Origin: Onthophagus taurus
Lineage: Eukaryota; Arthropoda; Insecta; Coleoptera; Scarabaeidae
Length of the DNA: 64,000 nucleotides
Direction of reading: 5' to 3'
Assembly: GCF_036711975.1 (NCBI RefSeq)
Contig: NC_091971.1
Coordinates: forward strand, 8,439,501 to 8,503,500
Part shown: positions 10,578-23,399 of the stretch, one piece after another
Layout: every line of letters begins with the position of its first letter
Position numbering within the stretch: position 1 is the first letter of the stretch
The notes under the pieces: model-generated
Told to the model about the DNA's origin: nothing
Seen by the model: only the letters and a program-made list of their open reading frames with translations
The model's database searches: none
Translations under genes and position numbers: made by a program

Positions 10578-13014
10578 TTACTCTGGAAGTAAATCTTTAG
10601 CTGGGATATTTATCAATCCTTTATTGAATTCATTTCTAAAGAAATCAGCTGTGTATTGAACGTAAATTGGGTTGATTGCGTCCATAACCAAACGCGGATT
10701 TTCATTGTAGAAGTTTGCAATTAAATCAGCTAAAAGAAATTTAAATTAAAACTAATCAATTTTAATTAAGCTTGTATAATTTTACCGGCAAATTGTAAAT
10801 CTGGATTTTTAGATGTTAATTTTATGATTCCATCGCTTACTTTACTCTTAAGAAGGAGCTTTTCAATTTGAAGGTAATCTTCGCCATCTTTTTGGATTCG
10901 TTTTAATGACATTTTCATATTAAATGTTGTGTCAGCTATAAAATAAATTCATAGTAAATTAGCTAATATTAAAGTTTTAACATTATGTTCTTATTATTCA
11001 GGTTGAGACAAAATGGAAAAAAGAATCTTTCACTAATTCTAAGTAAAATAAATCATCAAAGATTACTTTCAAGATTAACTTCTTCAAATTTGTTTCACAT
11101 GATAAAAATAGCAGTAGCTATGAGTAACTATGGTAACCAATTATTTTAAACAATTTTCTAAGTGTTAAAAACTGATTTAGTAAAGCTTGTTGAAGTGTGG
11201 TGGCGCATCATTTTGTTGCAATAACTACCATTAGAATTCAGGTGGGACAACATTATAATATCGGTTTGAAAAAATCTAAACATCTCAATCCAGTTAAGGT
11301 TTCGATATTGGGTGTGCAACTTCCTTGCCCAATGTGGTTTTGACAAAGTCTTCGTACTTGATGTAAGAGATGACACAGAATAACTAGCATCTGAACGAAG
11401 CTTTTCGTTATCATTTTTTATTGTTGTATTATATTTCTTTAGTGGTCTTCCCCTCTTTGTATCCGAACAAATATTGTAAATAAATACTAAATATTGCTAT
11501 AAGACCATCTACGGTATTTACTCTACAATCTTTTCAGCTGCAAGATGCTAATGACCAATTCGTCAAACCACTTTTTTAAAAACGTTGGAGAAATCTATAA
11601 ATAGGTACATTAGAGATTACCAAATATGAAGCTCTGCGACTTAGCCTTGTACCAGTTAAAACTATAAAGGATAATGTAAAAAAATTGAAAGAATCACACT
11701 TTCAAAATTAAAACGAAGAGAAGAACTAACTTTATTTTGAAAGCCAAGGAGTCCACGAAGTAATCATGTGGAGACGATTATCGGGTTCATGTTAATCTGC
11801 AAGATGGCTAATAAGTGGACAAGACATAATGGAATAAGAGAGAAAACAAAGCAAATAGCTCTTATCTAAAACTTTAGGAGAGATTTTCTGCTCAAGACTG
11901 CCTTAGGCAACATTTGTGTTAATATCTAACAGTTATACAACTCCCTAACCCATCTACCAACAGATTTTAAAAAACGAAACAAAAAATAGTAAAAATTAAC
12001 GATAATGAGCAAAAATTAAATACCATATAAGAAGCAAAACTAAAAAGAAAACTATAAACTTCTTAATCTTCTACGGCTTTTAAATTATTCACACTGCTCA
12101 ACCATTTTGTCACACCCAATCTATAATTAACATTTAAGCGATAATTTTATATTAAATTTGTCAATAAACATTGAATGAAAAAATTAAATCAAAATAAAAC
12201 ATACTGAAATTTCCTTGGAAAAATCCTTTACTTCTTAAAGGAACAATTAAAAGTTGTCCCTTAACATCATATTCCATTGAAAGTCGTGTAAATGGAACGG
12301 TTAAAGAAATTTCACCAATAAGATTTTTTGGATTAAACCTAAAAAATAGAAAAAAAAAATTATCCAAGAATTTTCTAATTACATAATCGTGTGCAGTTTA
12401 GATGTCGTTAAACTTTGCCATTCACGCAACAACAAAATTGTGGAAACTTTCTCCTTTTCACTTTCGTTCGTATAAAGATTATTAGATTTTTAGAAAAAAA
12501 ATTAGCATCAATTCAACAACAAATACAAACCTAATACTTTCGATGACTGTACTTGCGAATCCGGTGATTTTTGCGTTTTTACATACAGCATAAATATTAA
12601 CCAGGTTATCAACAGTTCTGTTAACGAGAGCGTATTCAACAACCAATGGATCTAAAGGTGGAAGTTTCAATTCCGGGACACCTTTTATTAAATAAGGTTT
12701 TGCTTTCTCCACAGCTTCCAAAAGACACCTGTTATATTTTGGATCGGATATTTTACATCTTTCTGGTAAATAATCAGCTAAAAATTAAAATATAAATTAA
12801 AATTAAATTAATGAATTGAAATATTTTGAAATATTCTAAAAGTCCTTGATATTTACTGAAAATTTATTTGTTTGACTGTATTTAATGTAAATAAAAGAAT
12901 TAATTTAAATGTTTTATGTAAAACTAATTCTAAATTTGTTTACTTACGAATAGTAAGTGAATTGGTAATAAAAACTTGAAGAAATATGCTGAGTACTAAA
13001 ACGTAACTTTTCAT
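10578..13014 (-). CDS. Takeout/JHBP-like secreted protein, gene 4
   Basis: Five exons: 13014-12948, 12777-12531, 12338-12205, 10935-10786, 10729-10578, total 750 bases (249 residues). Signal peptide MKSYVLVLSIFLQVFITNS; cysteine pair CKISDPKYNRC; then IKGVPELKLPPLDPLVVEY. The central strand is EYDVKGQLLIVPLRSKGFFQ and the end is AKDLLPE. The LFNG-D-x-LG turn seen in its neighbours is weak here (the region reads SKNPDLQF), so this copy is the most diverged. Intron 3 is 1.27 kb and contains a decayed transposase fragment. A consensus TATA box lies upstream. Confidence 0.82.
11150..11400 (-). mobile_element. Decayed mariner/Tc1-like transposase fragment in an intron
   Basis: On the minus strand, one frame reads LQQNDAPPHFNKL. 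This resembles the second catalytic-Asp block (QxDxAPPH) of mariner-superfamily transposases, here with adjacent residues in another frame. The surrounding open stretch (11376-11158) is frameshifted relative to it. No ends found. It lies inside intron 3 of takeout-like gene 4. Confidence 0.35.
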
Positions 13015-13073
13015 TTTGACCCACTGTTGATGTGAAATGTCACTGGTCGAACTTGATATCTTGCAGGAGACCT

Positions 13074-13081
13074 CTTTTATA
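13074..13081 (-). promoter_or_regulatory. TATA box of takeout-like gene 4
   Basis: TATAAAAG on the minus strand in a GC-richer context, 60 bases upstream of the ATG at 13014, with a plausible initiator (CCAGTGAC) between. Spacing fits a short 5' leader. Confidence 0.6.
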
Positions 13082-13717
13082 CCCCCAGCAAAAGGGAAAT
13101 TTTATCGATGGTGGGGAGTTTGAAATGAAGATTTACTCGGAAGAAATATAGTAAAAGTTTTTTCATACACGCCATTTTCTCAATTAAAACGTATAATTGT
13201 ATTGCAATTAACTACATGTTAAACTTCAACATGTTATTTTTAAATTCTATAATTACCAATAAAAAGAGACGAGAAAATAGCATGAAATCTAATAATAAAT
13301 CGTAAAATTGATGGCTATTTAACCATTGTTATCATTATCCTTTCGTCACATCCTTCCTCTTTGCAATCTAAAGTAAGTACAATGGAAGGAAAGTACTGGT
13401 TGTAATAGGTAATAAGATGGTAAATTTCGCTTTCACTATACCAAGAAGTTAGAAATTTAATATCGATTTGAAATTAAATTATTTATTTGTACACACGTTT
13501 AATATTTTAACTATATTATATCCAATTATGTGGTAAATAGAACACTTAAAACATTTTCTAATTCATTAAATTCTAAAAGGCGGATGATTCAGCACAAGGT
13601 AAACCACAAGTTTTCAAACAAACATTTCAATTAATTTGATTTTTATACAAATCTCTCTTCAGTAGTTTTTCTCTACTGTGCTCGTAACTATATTAAGAAT
13701 TAAATTTATAAACAATA
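13082..13717. other. Intergenic between takeout-like genes 4 and 5
   Basis: AT-rich; nothing coding or repetitive recognised. Confidence 0.4.
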
Positions 13718-14753
13718 TTAAGGAAACAATTCTTGGTAAGTAAATCTTAAAGTAATTTTGTTAGCAATTTCAGTAAATTTTTCAGCTAAAGAACCCTCCA
13801 AATTTGGTCTAATTTCATTCAAAAATAAATCAGCGTTTTCAGTAACAATATCATTCGATATCTTTCCAAGCAAATGATCATGACTGAAAAGATTCTCCAA
13901 ACTCAATTTCGTTTCTCCCATTTTAATCTTAATCTTCATCTTGTCAAAATGTTCATACTCCTTCCCTTCCTTTTCAATTCGATCACCTTTCATAACAGCT
14001 TCGAATTCGTAATTACTTAAATTGCCTTTAATAGGTCCATTTCCGGTCAATTTTATCAGAAGGATTTGCATGTCCAAATCGTAATTTCCTCGAAAATATA
14101 AATATGGTAAGTTTACTTTAAAATAGAAGATATTTTTTATTAAATCGGCCCTAAAAAAATTCTAATTAATAATTTTAGATTTAAAATTAAAAAAAATACT
14201 TTAAATCTAAAATTTCAAAATCAGATGCTCCTAAAACTGTTATATCTGTTATATTTGCAGAAACCCTCGTAGTTGTTGGTCCTCGCCTTAATTTTATTTC
14301 ATCCAATCTTAATGGCTCAAGTGGAGGTACATCAAGTTCAGGAATTCCTTGTTTTAATTGTGGTTTTAATAAATTCACAGAGTTTAAAATGCATTTTGAA
14401 ACTTCTGGATCGGATGCTTTACATACATGAATGTAACTCGCTAAATTAAGAAAATTATAAATTCTTAAATATTCTAAACTCATAAATAAATGATTTTCAA
14501 TTTACTCGACAAAGGTCAAATAAGAGTCGAATATTGTAAACAACGTAGTAATTAACAATAAAATTTATAATTCCTATCAAATTTTAAAGCTAAGTGTGAA
14601 TTATTTATGTTTATTTATGTAATAAATTATTTGAATTCATTTAATATAAAAATTATATTTAAAAAAAAATTAAAATAAAAACTTACGTATTTCTGATTTT
14701 GTTTGATTCACAATAAATCCAAAAATGAGAACTAAAACAACGAAACAAAACAT
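13718..14753 (-). CDS. Takeout/JHBP-like secreted protein, gene 5
   Basis: Three exons: 14753-14687, 14440-14200, 14150-13718, total 741 bases (246 residues). Signal peptide MFCFVVLVLIFGFIVNQTKS. Cysteine pair CKASDPEVSKC, then LKQGIPELDVPPLEPLRLDE, strand RGNYDLDMQILLIKLTGNGP, the LENLFSHDHLLG turn and ending YQELFP. The last two exons of the other copies are fused here (no intron after the GNLS position), showing intron loss or an ancestral arrangement. Family role only: binding of a small lipophilic ligand outside the cell. Confidence 0.84.
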
Positions 14754-16963
14754 TTTTATTTAAAAAAAAATCTTTGTTCGTGTTTGCATCAAATTGAACA
14801 AACGAACGGATTAAAAATGTGCATGAGGTACTCGAATCTTTAAGCTATGTATGTACCAAGTATAGAAACCTTGGAATTAAATCGATATGGATACCCACTG
14901 GTTAAGGAATGATTGTGAAAAATAAAATAGTGATGAAATTTGATGCTTTTTGCATGTTAATGTGGATTTAGTTAAAATTAATGGAAATTTTTGGTAAAAA
15001 ATTATTAAAACATATTCTTTAGGTGATCTTAAATGAAAACTTATACGTTTTAATTTTCTGGATTAAAAAATATAGTAAAAAAGTAAAAGTTTAAATTAGC
15101 CAAAGAAGTAATTTTAGGTTAATGAATATCTGTTATGCAATGAAGCTGCAATTATGTGTGTAAATGTCGCTATTACTGGAGTAAGTTGAAAATGTTTGGA
15201 AAAAAAATAGAGTTGGGAAAAGTGATGTAATAGATTTAATTGGTGTGAGAAATTAAGAATGAATAAAAAAGGAACTAGATGAAAGTGTTTATTAAAATCT
15301 TATTACTTAATATGTTCTGTAATATTCTACGTTGTAGGGGTTTTGATGTCATTAGAAATAATTAATGTAAATGTTTTCAAAATTTTATTAATAATTTTCC
15401 AAATATAGCTAGTTTTCTATAATTATTTAATGAAATTGTGACAATGAAAATGATCACATCAAGATATGGTGATAGAAGAAAAAACTAACAAACTTTGGAC
15501 TATCTAAATTCAGGTTGTGTTTGATTAATACATATCCGCAAAAAACACTACAAAAACCGCCAAATGAAAATTATAATAAGCCAGAAAATTAGCAATGTCT
15601 GTATCATATAAGTATGATATGGCGTAGCAAACATTTTTTTAATTCTAGTCTGTCGAGATTTCCTGCTAACTTCTGGTTCACGTCCATTTGAGATTCAAAA
15701 TCATCTAACCTAAACTATCGTCAAGTTAACCGGAATATTGTTCGATTTTTGGACAAAGCAGAAGTGGTAGTTTTTTTGTTACTCACTTTTGCCATGCTTT
15801 TTCATGTTGTGATAGCTGGCATATGGTAAAAAACATCATGTTATCGAGGAGTGAAGCACGTTCCTGTTCAATAAATTATGGGTGAACTGATTCCCAAGGA
15901 TGATAAATAAATGGCTGGTAGACTGACGTTTTTATAAACACAAAATTGTGAGGTGTTCGAAAATAATATTTTTGTTCTACCGGAAATAAAATTAAAAATT
16001 TTGGATCGGTAATAGTCGCCAGATTACTTAAAGGTGATAGAACGTGATTTCAGGAACGCCCAATAATTTTGGACATCAAGTTTTTGGATGGCTTGCAGAA
16101 TCTGCTATCAGACATGTTGCGAAATTCTGAACAAAGAATTTTTCTGAACAAAGTTTTCCTGGAAAAAACCGATGGAAGATATACAATAAATATACAAACA
16201 TTTTCCGACGTATAAGTTGCTCTTGAAGTGTATGATTCAAAGATAAGTTATAAATGATGTAAGTAAGGGCAAAATAAGGCAGAAAAAAGTTACAAGCGTG
16301 CAAATTGACACCGAGTTACCTACACTTTCTATGGATCTACGAAAGAATCCAAGAAACAAGAATAAAAAGTTAACGTTTAATATAAATGGAAAAAATATTC
16401 AATAACATCATGTGTCAAAAATAGTACTTATTGCTTATAGTTATAAGTATTGATAAAGAGAAAACCACTATCCTAAAATTACCATCTATCTGCAACATCA
16501 ATATGTCTAACTCGATGAATAGGACTTAGATGGCACTAGTAAGGTCAAATTTTCTGTTTTACTGTAGCTCAACTCAAAGAGAACACAAATAGTATAACGC
16601 AGAAAGAGTTTTTTATAACTACTTTTAATAATGAAAATATATTGTTTTGAGAAAATTAATATTAAGCAGACTATGAATCATATTATAACAAGCGAAACAA
16701 TTTGCATTTTTTATATTTTTAGTACAGGAAGGTTCTCACATTAGACCACTTAAACTGTAAGTGTAGGTGGCTCTTTTCTAATAAAGGTTAATTAGTTAAA
16801 CGTATGTAGATTATTGGCTCTGCGTCAGTAATGTTTGGAACAAAGAAAATAATGAATTTATTCAAACCCACGTAAATAAAATATTTGATGTAAATAAATA
16901 TTTATTCTAACAAAATTATTAACAAATCCAATTTGAAACTACATTTATAACATAATGACATAT
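14754..16963. other. 2.2-kb intergenic region
   Basis: No recognisable gene. A 75-codon minus-strand frame (16303-16076) has no family match by eye and no splice context. Some of the stretch may be decayed transposon, but I saw no defining motif. Confidence 0.4.
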
Positions 16964-18044
16964 TTAAAACATCGATAATAAACCACAAGAAATTAACATC
17001 AAAACTAAGTTTATTGTAAACATGTTAGCTGCGGCTACGGGACAAACATTTCTTACAGAAACTATATCCAACCCTCTCACCGTTAACATGTTGTGAATCG
17101 ACAAAATATCCCTCCGTTTTAATTCTGGCAATCTTGATAAAATAACGGTGTACAATTTTTGATCTGGCCTAATTTGGCAAAAAGTTAAAACCATGTGATC
17201 ACCAACTGCTTTTAATACTTGGATTGTTCCAGCAAAATCATCAAATGTTTGAATTAATTGTGACCCTAAATTAAAAAAATAAATATTGTACGGTTTAAAT
17301 TAATCATTTTTTACCATTGTGGGGTCCACTTATATGCCAAATACCTGGTGCAGACATATAAGAAGTTTTATAAGTAACAACAATTCCATCTGATCCTATC
17401 CATAAAACTTTTAATTTTCTTTGCTCAAGGTCATTTGAAGGGTAAACTCCATTTCTATTGTATTGATGTTGATTTATTAACCGCCTATTTTGATTTATTG
17501 AATCTAAAGGATATTGCGTACCTAAAAATCATAATAATTTAATTAAAGTTTTTTTTATTTTTTTTAATATTACTTGTTATAGTATCATAACTGTCATATT
17601 TAATTCTATTATCATATTTGTGTCTGTTATAATACGTTGATCTGTATTGATCTTCTCCTAATTGAGGTTCTTCGGAAATATTAATTTGTAAGCAAGTATC
17701 TGGATGTTGTGGTTCGTATGATGTTTCTATACGGTGAGAAATTAATTCTATTCCGTACCATAATCCCATTAACTAAGAAGATAAAAGAGAAATATTGATA
17801 ATCCCTAGAGGATTGAGTTTGCACTAAAATAATTCAATTAATTCCGATCTAAACTCATTTTTTTTAGAAAAGTTTTTATTTATATTATTTAATATCTTAT
17901 CGATGTGATTAAAAAAAATACCTGATCGATAGCCACATGTCGTTGCGTCCCAACTTCGGCACAATTATTATAAGCGTTATCACTAGAAACTTTTTTAAAA
18001 ATGTAACTAATACAAATAAAAGTTATCAAGAAATAAAAACGCAT
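16964..18044 (-). CDS. Secreted, probably GPI-anchored lipocalin-like protein
   Basis: Four exons: 18044-17922, 17772-17574, 17521-17315, 17265-16964, total 831 bases (276 residues). N-terminal signal peptide (MRFYFLITFICISYIF), then NNCAEVG and, at the start of exon 2, LMGLWYGIELISHR. A small-residue-x-Trp after an N-terminal Cys is the lipocalin G-x-W position. Later features are a CLQINI strand, a Tyr/Arg/Asn-rich insert in exons 2-3 (DQYRSTYYNRHKYDNRIKYD), LWIGSDGIVVTY, GIWHISGPH and an FCQIRPDQKLY strand. A hydrophobic tail (MFTINLVLMLISCGLLSMF) after VCPVAAA looks like a GPI-anchor signal. Function unknown; the lipocalin assignment is an inference from motif and strand pattern. Confidence 0.6.
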
Positions 18045-18731
18045 TTTTTTAAATTAGTTTTTTTAAGCTAAGAAAATTTTCTTTACGAAATGGTCCGATG
18101 TGACTTTTCGAAAATAATTTAACAAAATAACAAGACATAGTAATGATAGGAAGTAATATACAAAGAGAATTGTTCTTTCTGGTGGGAGACATACAACGTA
18201 ATTTTCATTGACTTCATTTGGTTCAATTAGACTTGTTTTCTTAGGTTACGAAGTATTTAAGATGCGGATGACGAATTTCATTCATGATGTTCGTCTAGGT
18301 TTTTTGGGAAAAGAAAACAGGTCGATCTTTATTTATAAGGTCAGTGTCGGATTATTCAACGTTTTAATTACCGTGAAATTATGTCAAAATTCGAAATAAA
18401 ATTATATATTTTGTTTCTTATTGTTTTTGAAATAATTTGATTGAGCAAGCGAATCTAATAACATAATAAGATTTAAATTATATCCTGCTAATACTCTATT
18501 TAAGGTCATTTATCATTAATAATACACTTGTTTTAATGAGAGATAATTCTATGGTGTTTTGTGTCCATTTAATTCATGATGTTTATATTAAAATAAATAA
18601 ATACAAAATCAAATCGAAAATATACAATTATTTAATCACATCAAAAAAGGCAGAATTGAAAACATAGCATCATCCAATCAAAAAGTTTAATGAAACCTTG
18701 TAATTTTACGATTACAAAACAAGAAAAAACG
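18045..18731. other. Divergent intergenic region between the lipocalin-like gene and takeout-like gene 6
   Basis: The two genes are transcribed away from each other. A 63-codon plus-strand frame at 18208-18399 has no supporting features. No repeats recognised. Confidence 0.4.
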
Positions 18732-18739
18732 TATAAATA
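18732..18739 (+). promoter_or_regulatory. TATA box of takeout-like gene 6
   Basis: TATAAATA 35 bases upstream of the ATG at 18767, followed by a CAGTC initiator-like element at 18760. The leader would be only a few bases long. Confidence 0.55.
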
Positions 18740-18766
18740 ATAGAAACGTTATTCTAATCCAGTCAA

Positions 18767-19772
18767 ATGGAAACAATGGATCTGCATTTATCGTTTTTGT
18801 TGGTGTTTTTATTAACACAAAGTGCTTCTCCTGTGGAATTACGTACGTGTTTAAATAATTTCTTTGCAATATTAAAATTATCTTTTGTTAAAGCTCCATT
18901 TATCCATGTTTGTCACCAAAGCGATCCTGAATTAGAACAATGTATTATTAACGCTGTTGAAGAAGTTAAACCAATTTTAGTAACAGGTAAAAAGTGCTGT
19001 TTATGCCAAAATATTATTTAATTAATTTTATTTCTATTTAGGCGCTCCTGAATATAATATCCCGAGTGTTGAACCGATGATTATTGAAGATTTTATTGAA
19101 GAAGAATCATCTGGTTTAACAATTCAAGTTAAAGATGTTTCGACGTGTGGAGGAAGTCAATTTACAGTGGAAAAGATTAGGTAAAAAATTTTAAATTATG
19201 TATTTGTTAACTTTTTGTTATTAATTGTAGTTTACATCGTGATCCAATGTCCTTTACAGCACAGTTAATTTTTCCACAAATGAAAATAAATGCTACTTAT
19301 AACATGCATGGAAAAATTTTAGTTTTGCCAATTAAAAGTAGTGGAGAGTTCCGCGCGAATTTAAGTAATTTTAATTAATTTCGTTTAATTAAAATTGTTT
19401 AATTACTTGATTTATTTCTAGCGAACATAAAATCGACAAATACAATGATAGGTGAGCTTTATGAAAAAGATAGCACGAAATACGTTAAATTAATATCAAA
19501 CGATATTAAATTAAGTGTTGAATCTGGTCATGTTCATTTGGAAAATGCTCATACTGATACTATAATAAGTAATTTTTCTTAATTATTTCTATTTGTTTTT
19601 TATTAATTTTTTTATTGTAGATGATATGATATCTGAGACTGTTAACAAAAATTTTCACGATTTCTTCCACGAATTAATGCCAGTTATTGAAAAAAATTTG
19701 GGGGAGCTTATGTTGAATATTTCAAATAAAATAGTTGAACCGTACCCTTACGATTTAATGTTTCCTGAATAA
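18767..19772 (+). CDS. Takeout/JHBP-like secreted protein, gene 6
   Basis: Six exons: 18767-18842, 18894-18986, 19042-19180, 19231-19364, 19422-19568, 19621-19772, total 741 bases (246 residues). Signal peptide METMDLHLSFLLVFLLTQSA; cysteine pair CHQSDPELEQC; then APEYNIPSVEPMIIEDF. Core strand is MKINATYNMHGKILVLPIKS and the end is YDLMFPE. It is on the opposite strand from the other five copies and has the most introns. Exons 4-6 and the 3' flank recur as fossils at 22.77-23.27 and 25.80-26.11 kb, so this gene marks the edge of the unit that was amplified with the protease homologues. Confidence 0.85.
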
Positions 19773-21328
19773 AAAAAGATAAACTTAAAAAACTTTATTT
19801 AGGAAATTGTTTTAGAAAATATTAGGTTAAAAACATTCTAATAAATACTTTCATCCAGATCTTGTTTTAATTCGTTTTTAATTTTATTTATATCAATTAC
19901 AACGATTTTACATATTTTATCAAATTCAACATTTCCGTTTATATATATTATTTATATATTTATAAAGTATATACATATATAGTATTACTGCATTAGAATA
20001 TATATAAACAAGAATTGATTTCGATGCGAGACTATACAAGTTACAACCACAAAAATAAATTCTGATTATAGGTCAATACAAGTACAGATAGTTGAGACCG
20101 GATCTGGTTTGTACGTTCTATTGCAAATAAAATATACTGTACACAATATTCGATGAAAGTGATGGATACCAAATCGAGAAAAACAGTGTAATTCTACAGA
20201 AACTATTGAGACAGATAAAAGAAAGCGGACGCGAAGAAAACGGCAATTGGTAAGATATTAAGAAAGCAAGAAAAGTCCTACTTGCGCAAAAATGCTAGAA
20301 GAAAAAATGGGACACTATGTTTTTGCACAAAAGAATATTACACAAAAAATCATTAAAACTTGCTTAATACTGAAATAAAAATTTCAAATCTTACGGGCAA
20401 CCCCAACCAATTGTGTACGTCACAAGTTCAGAAATGAAGAGGTAAAGATATTTTTAGCAAAAACTCTCCGGATAAAATCAGTAGATGAATTAGACCGAAC
20501 AGTATTTTTCAATAACAATGCGTTTGGCCATCAAATAATGTTATTAGCACAATATTAATTTCGTTGCCACAAACATGGAAGACACTCTGCTTGGTAGATA
20601 TGATACCCGTTCCATAATTTAGAAAATACTCATCACCTAAAATACAAATGATAAAACTTGTCCAAAAAAGAAGAAATGTTCAATTGATAGCTTTCTAGAG
20701 AAAGATACTTTGTCGAATGTGCTTTTGGTATGATAACGACTGTTAAAAACGGAAATTATAATTCATGCTAATTAAATCAGACAACGATGTTTGAACAGAA
20801 TGCTGCCTTCGAAATCCGAAAGAAAATTTAGACCCGAAATCATCCGGAAGTATTAAAGCTTTATCTGATAAGAAAATAATATACAAATTTAAAATTAATT
20901 TTTCATAAATTGTCTTGTTTTAGCGTAATATAATTGGAGTACATTCCCTAAAATAATACAATTAAGGCCGTTTCACTTGACACACTTGGGCGGATTGTAT
21001 TCAGTGGCAATTTCAATGTAACCGAAGACTTATTAATAAACTGGAATCCTTATAAAGCCAATCCGAAGATTAATTACCATAAATAATTGAGCTATAAATC
21101 AATAAATTTCACTGAAATTCGAATATTTTTTTACAACTATGAGGGTAATATTATATTTCATCCCCAAATTACCTCCTATCAAATCCCCTTATCACCCATG
21201 AAGATACTGCATCTCATGTCACTCCTCATTTCATGTACCATATATCACATAATTTCAGATTTAATTATTACAAATAAAGGTTGTGGTACTCGAAGGTTTA
21301 ATGATACTCGTTAACCTTGAAATTTTGG
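19773..21328. other. Intergenic; left part of the amplified block
   Basis: No gene recognised. Sequence from about 20946 onward (starting CCCTAAAATAATACAATTAA) is repeated at 24030 and 26198, upstream of the second and third protease homologues. The segment near 20702 is repeated near 23276. Confidence 0.5.
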
Positions 21329-21336
21329 TTTAAAAG
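21329..21336 (+). promoter_or_regulatory. TATA-like element of protease homologue 1
   Basis: TTTAAAAG, followed by the initiator-like GCATTCGG about 12 bases downstream; both are conserved in position in all three tandem copies. Confidence 0.5.
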
Positions 21337-21383
21337 GTTTCGCATTCGGATTTTATTCTTCATATTCATAATACTTTTCAGTA

Positions 21384-22424
21384 ATGAAGAAGTTCTTGGT
21401 GTTCATTTTAATCGGAGCTGTTTCAGCTAGAATTAGCGACGAAAGTAAGTTTTATAATTTAATATTTTGCTTACTAAGCCATGAAATAAATTAATTTAAA
21501 ATTAATTTTACTCACAATTTTATTTGATTAAACAGAATGTGAAGAATATAGTGAGCGGTATAAGCACATCAAAAATTGGGGGGAATTTTCTCACATTGGT
21601 GCGTTAGGTTCCTACGCCGGTGGTGACATTGATTATAATTGTCCGGTAGTTTTAATAAGTGAATCTTTCGCACTGGCTGGAGCTTTCTGTTTTAATAATC
21701 GAAGGTTAGTTTTTTTAGCGTAAAACGTATTCTATTTACCGCTTATATATATTTTTTAGACATGTTGAAAATATATTATTCGGAATATCAAGTACGTCTG
21801 AGTTAGGAGATGATAATAACACATGGGTACATATAGTCAAAACTTATACAGGTCCCTTATACCAAAAATCACGTCCTTCTACACGATTTCCTCTAGTTCT
21901 TATCAAATTTTCACCAGAAATAACAGTACATGATAAATTAAGACCCGCTTGTATATATAGTAAAAAGCTTAACGTTGGACAACTTTTAATTGATACGGTT
22001 TGGACAAAGAATCAGGACAAAAAAGGCACTGCTTATACAAGAACTGTCAACCGTTACAAAAACGAACTCTTAAAAGTGAATTCTCAAGTTGTACCTACGG
22101 AAGCGTGCAAAAATAGGTTTACCTATCAATATGGTATAAGGATTGACGACTCGAATTTATGTATTAAACGGGATTATCGCGGCTCGTTTACATCCCACGT
22201 AAGAAAGAAATAATTAATAAAGTTCAGTGTTCCTTTTTTTTCCCTAATTATTGTTGTTTTAGCCTGATTTCGCTGGAGTCTCTCACCTTTATGAAAACAA
22301 CAAGATTAAAGTAGTTGCTATTGACGATTTTGGACCGTTAGAAATAGGTAGCAAAATTCCTGATATATCCTCAAGACTTTCTTATTATGTTGATTGGATT
22401 GAAGACACCGTTTGGGGCAACTGA
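21384..22424 (+). CDS. Catalytically dead trypsin-fold protein (serine protease homologue) 1
   Basis: Four exons: 21384-21444, 21536-21704, 21760-22198, 22263-22424, total 831 bases (276 residues). Signal peptide MKKFLVFILIGAVSA, then a clip-less S1-like domain. HIGALGSYAGG aligns with the activated N-terminal strand and YNCPVVLIS with the usual CGG-LIS. ALAGAFCF stands where active enzymes have LTAAHC, so the catalytic His is Phe. LVLIKFSPEI aligns with the D-IAL strand but lacks the Asp, and no GDSGG is present (the region reads CIKRDYRGSFTSHPDFAG). A pseudo-enzyme is therefore certain if the family call is right. Such homologues often act as cofactors or decoys; the role here is unknown. 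Confidence 0.8.
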
Positions 22425-22765
22425 AATGAGGAACGATTATTTTTATTACTATCAAAATTAACATTTCAACATTATTTTTACACGCAACTTTATTTTTTAC
22501 TTTTTATTTGTCTTGAAAATTCTTTTTGTAACTGATCAATTCTGCAGCCAAATCAAGTCATTATGAATTACAGAAATATTGAGTGGCAGATCACCGCATC
22601 ACTATTTTTCCTGTAAAGAGTGCCTTATGTTTTAATAATTCTAGATAAAACATGGTTTTATTAATCATTTAATGGAGCAACAATATTTTTGGTGGAGTAA
22701 TTCATATCTTGTCGGCTTCGCGATTAAATAATGTTTTCGTAATTTTATTTATCAGTAACTGTTAA

Positions 22766-23272
22766 GAATTAATTTTTCCACAAATGAGAATAAATGCTTC
22801 TTATAACATGCAAGGAAAAATTTTAGTTTTGCCAATTAAAAGTAGTGGAGAGTTCCGCGTGAATTTAAGTAATTTTAATTAATTTCGGATATCATTGATA
22901 TATCTGAGACTGTTAACAAAAACTTTTGCGATTTCTTCTACGAATTAACGCCAGTTATATATTTCAAATAAAATAGTTGAACCGTACCCTTAGGATTTAA
23001 TGTTTCCTGAATAAAAAAATAAACTTAAAAAACTCTATTTAGGAAATTGTTTTAGAAAATATTAGGTTAAAAATAGGCTAATAAATACTTTCAACCAGAT
23101 CTTGTTTTAATTCGATTTTAATTTTATTTACATCATTTACAACGATTTTACATATTTTATCAAATTCAACATTTCAGATATCATTGATATGATATCTGAG
23201 ACTGTTAACAAAAATTTTCACGATTTCTTCCACGAATTAATGCCAGTTATCGAAAACAATTTGGGGGAGCTT
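22766..23272 (+). pseudogene. Fossil exons of takeout-like gene 6 (copy 1)
   Basis: At 22768-22880 a copy of gene 6 exon 4 (CACAAATGAGAATAAATGC and onward to GAATTTAAGTAAT). At about 22890-23010 a rearranged copy of exon 6, and at 23176-23272 a second copy of part of exon 6. Gene 6 3'-flank sequence lies between them. Exons 1-3 and 5 are missing, so it cannot encode a protein. Confidence 0.8.
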
Positions 23273-23399
23273 AGAGATACTTTGTCGAATGTGCTTTTGG
23301 TATAACAACGACTGTTAAAAACGGAAATTATAATTCATCGTAATTAAATCGATTTAGCTCTGAAATGTAATTCATCAGACAACGAAATCACTCGGAAGT

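Larger units (their letters stand above)
20946..22740 (+). repeat. Tandem segmental duplication, unit 1
   Basis: Unit carrying the first protease homologue with its promoter and 3' flank. It is closely similar, including introns and intergenic DNA, to 24030-25800 and 26198-27938. The shared left edge begins CCCTAAAATAATACAATTAA; the shared right part includes TTTTCGTAATTTTATTTATC. Confidence 0.8.
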
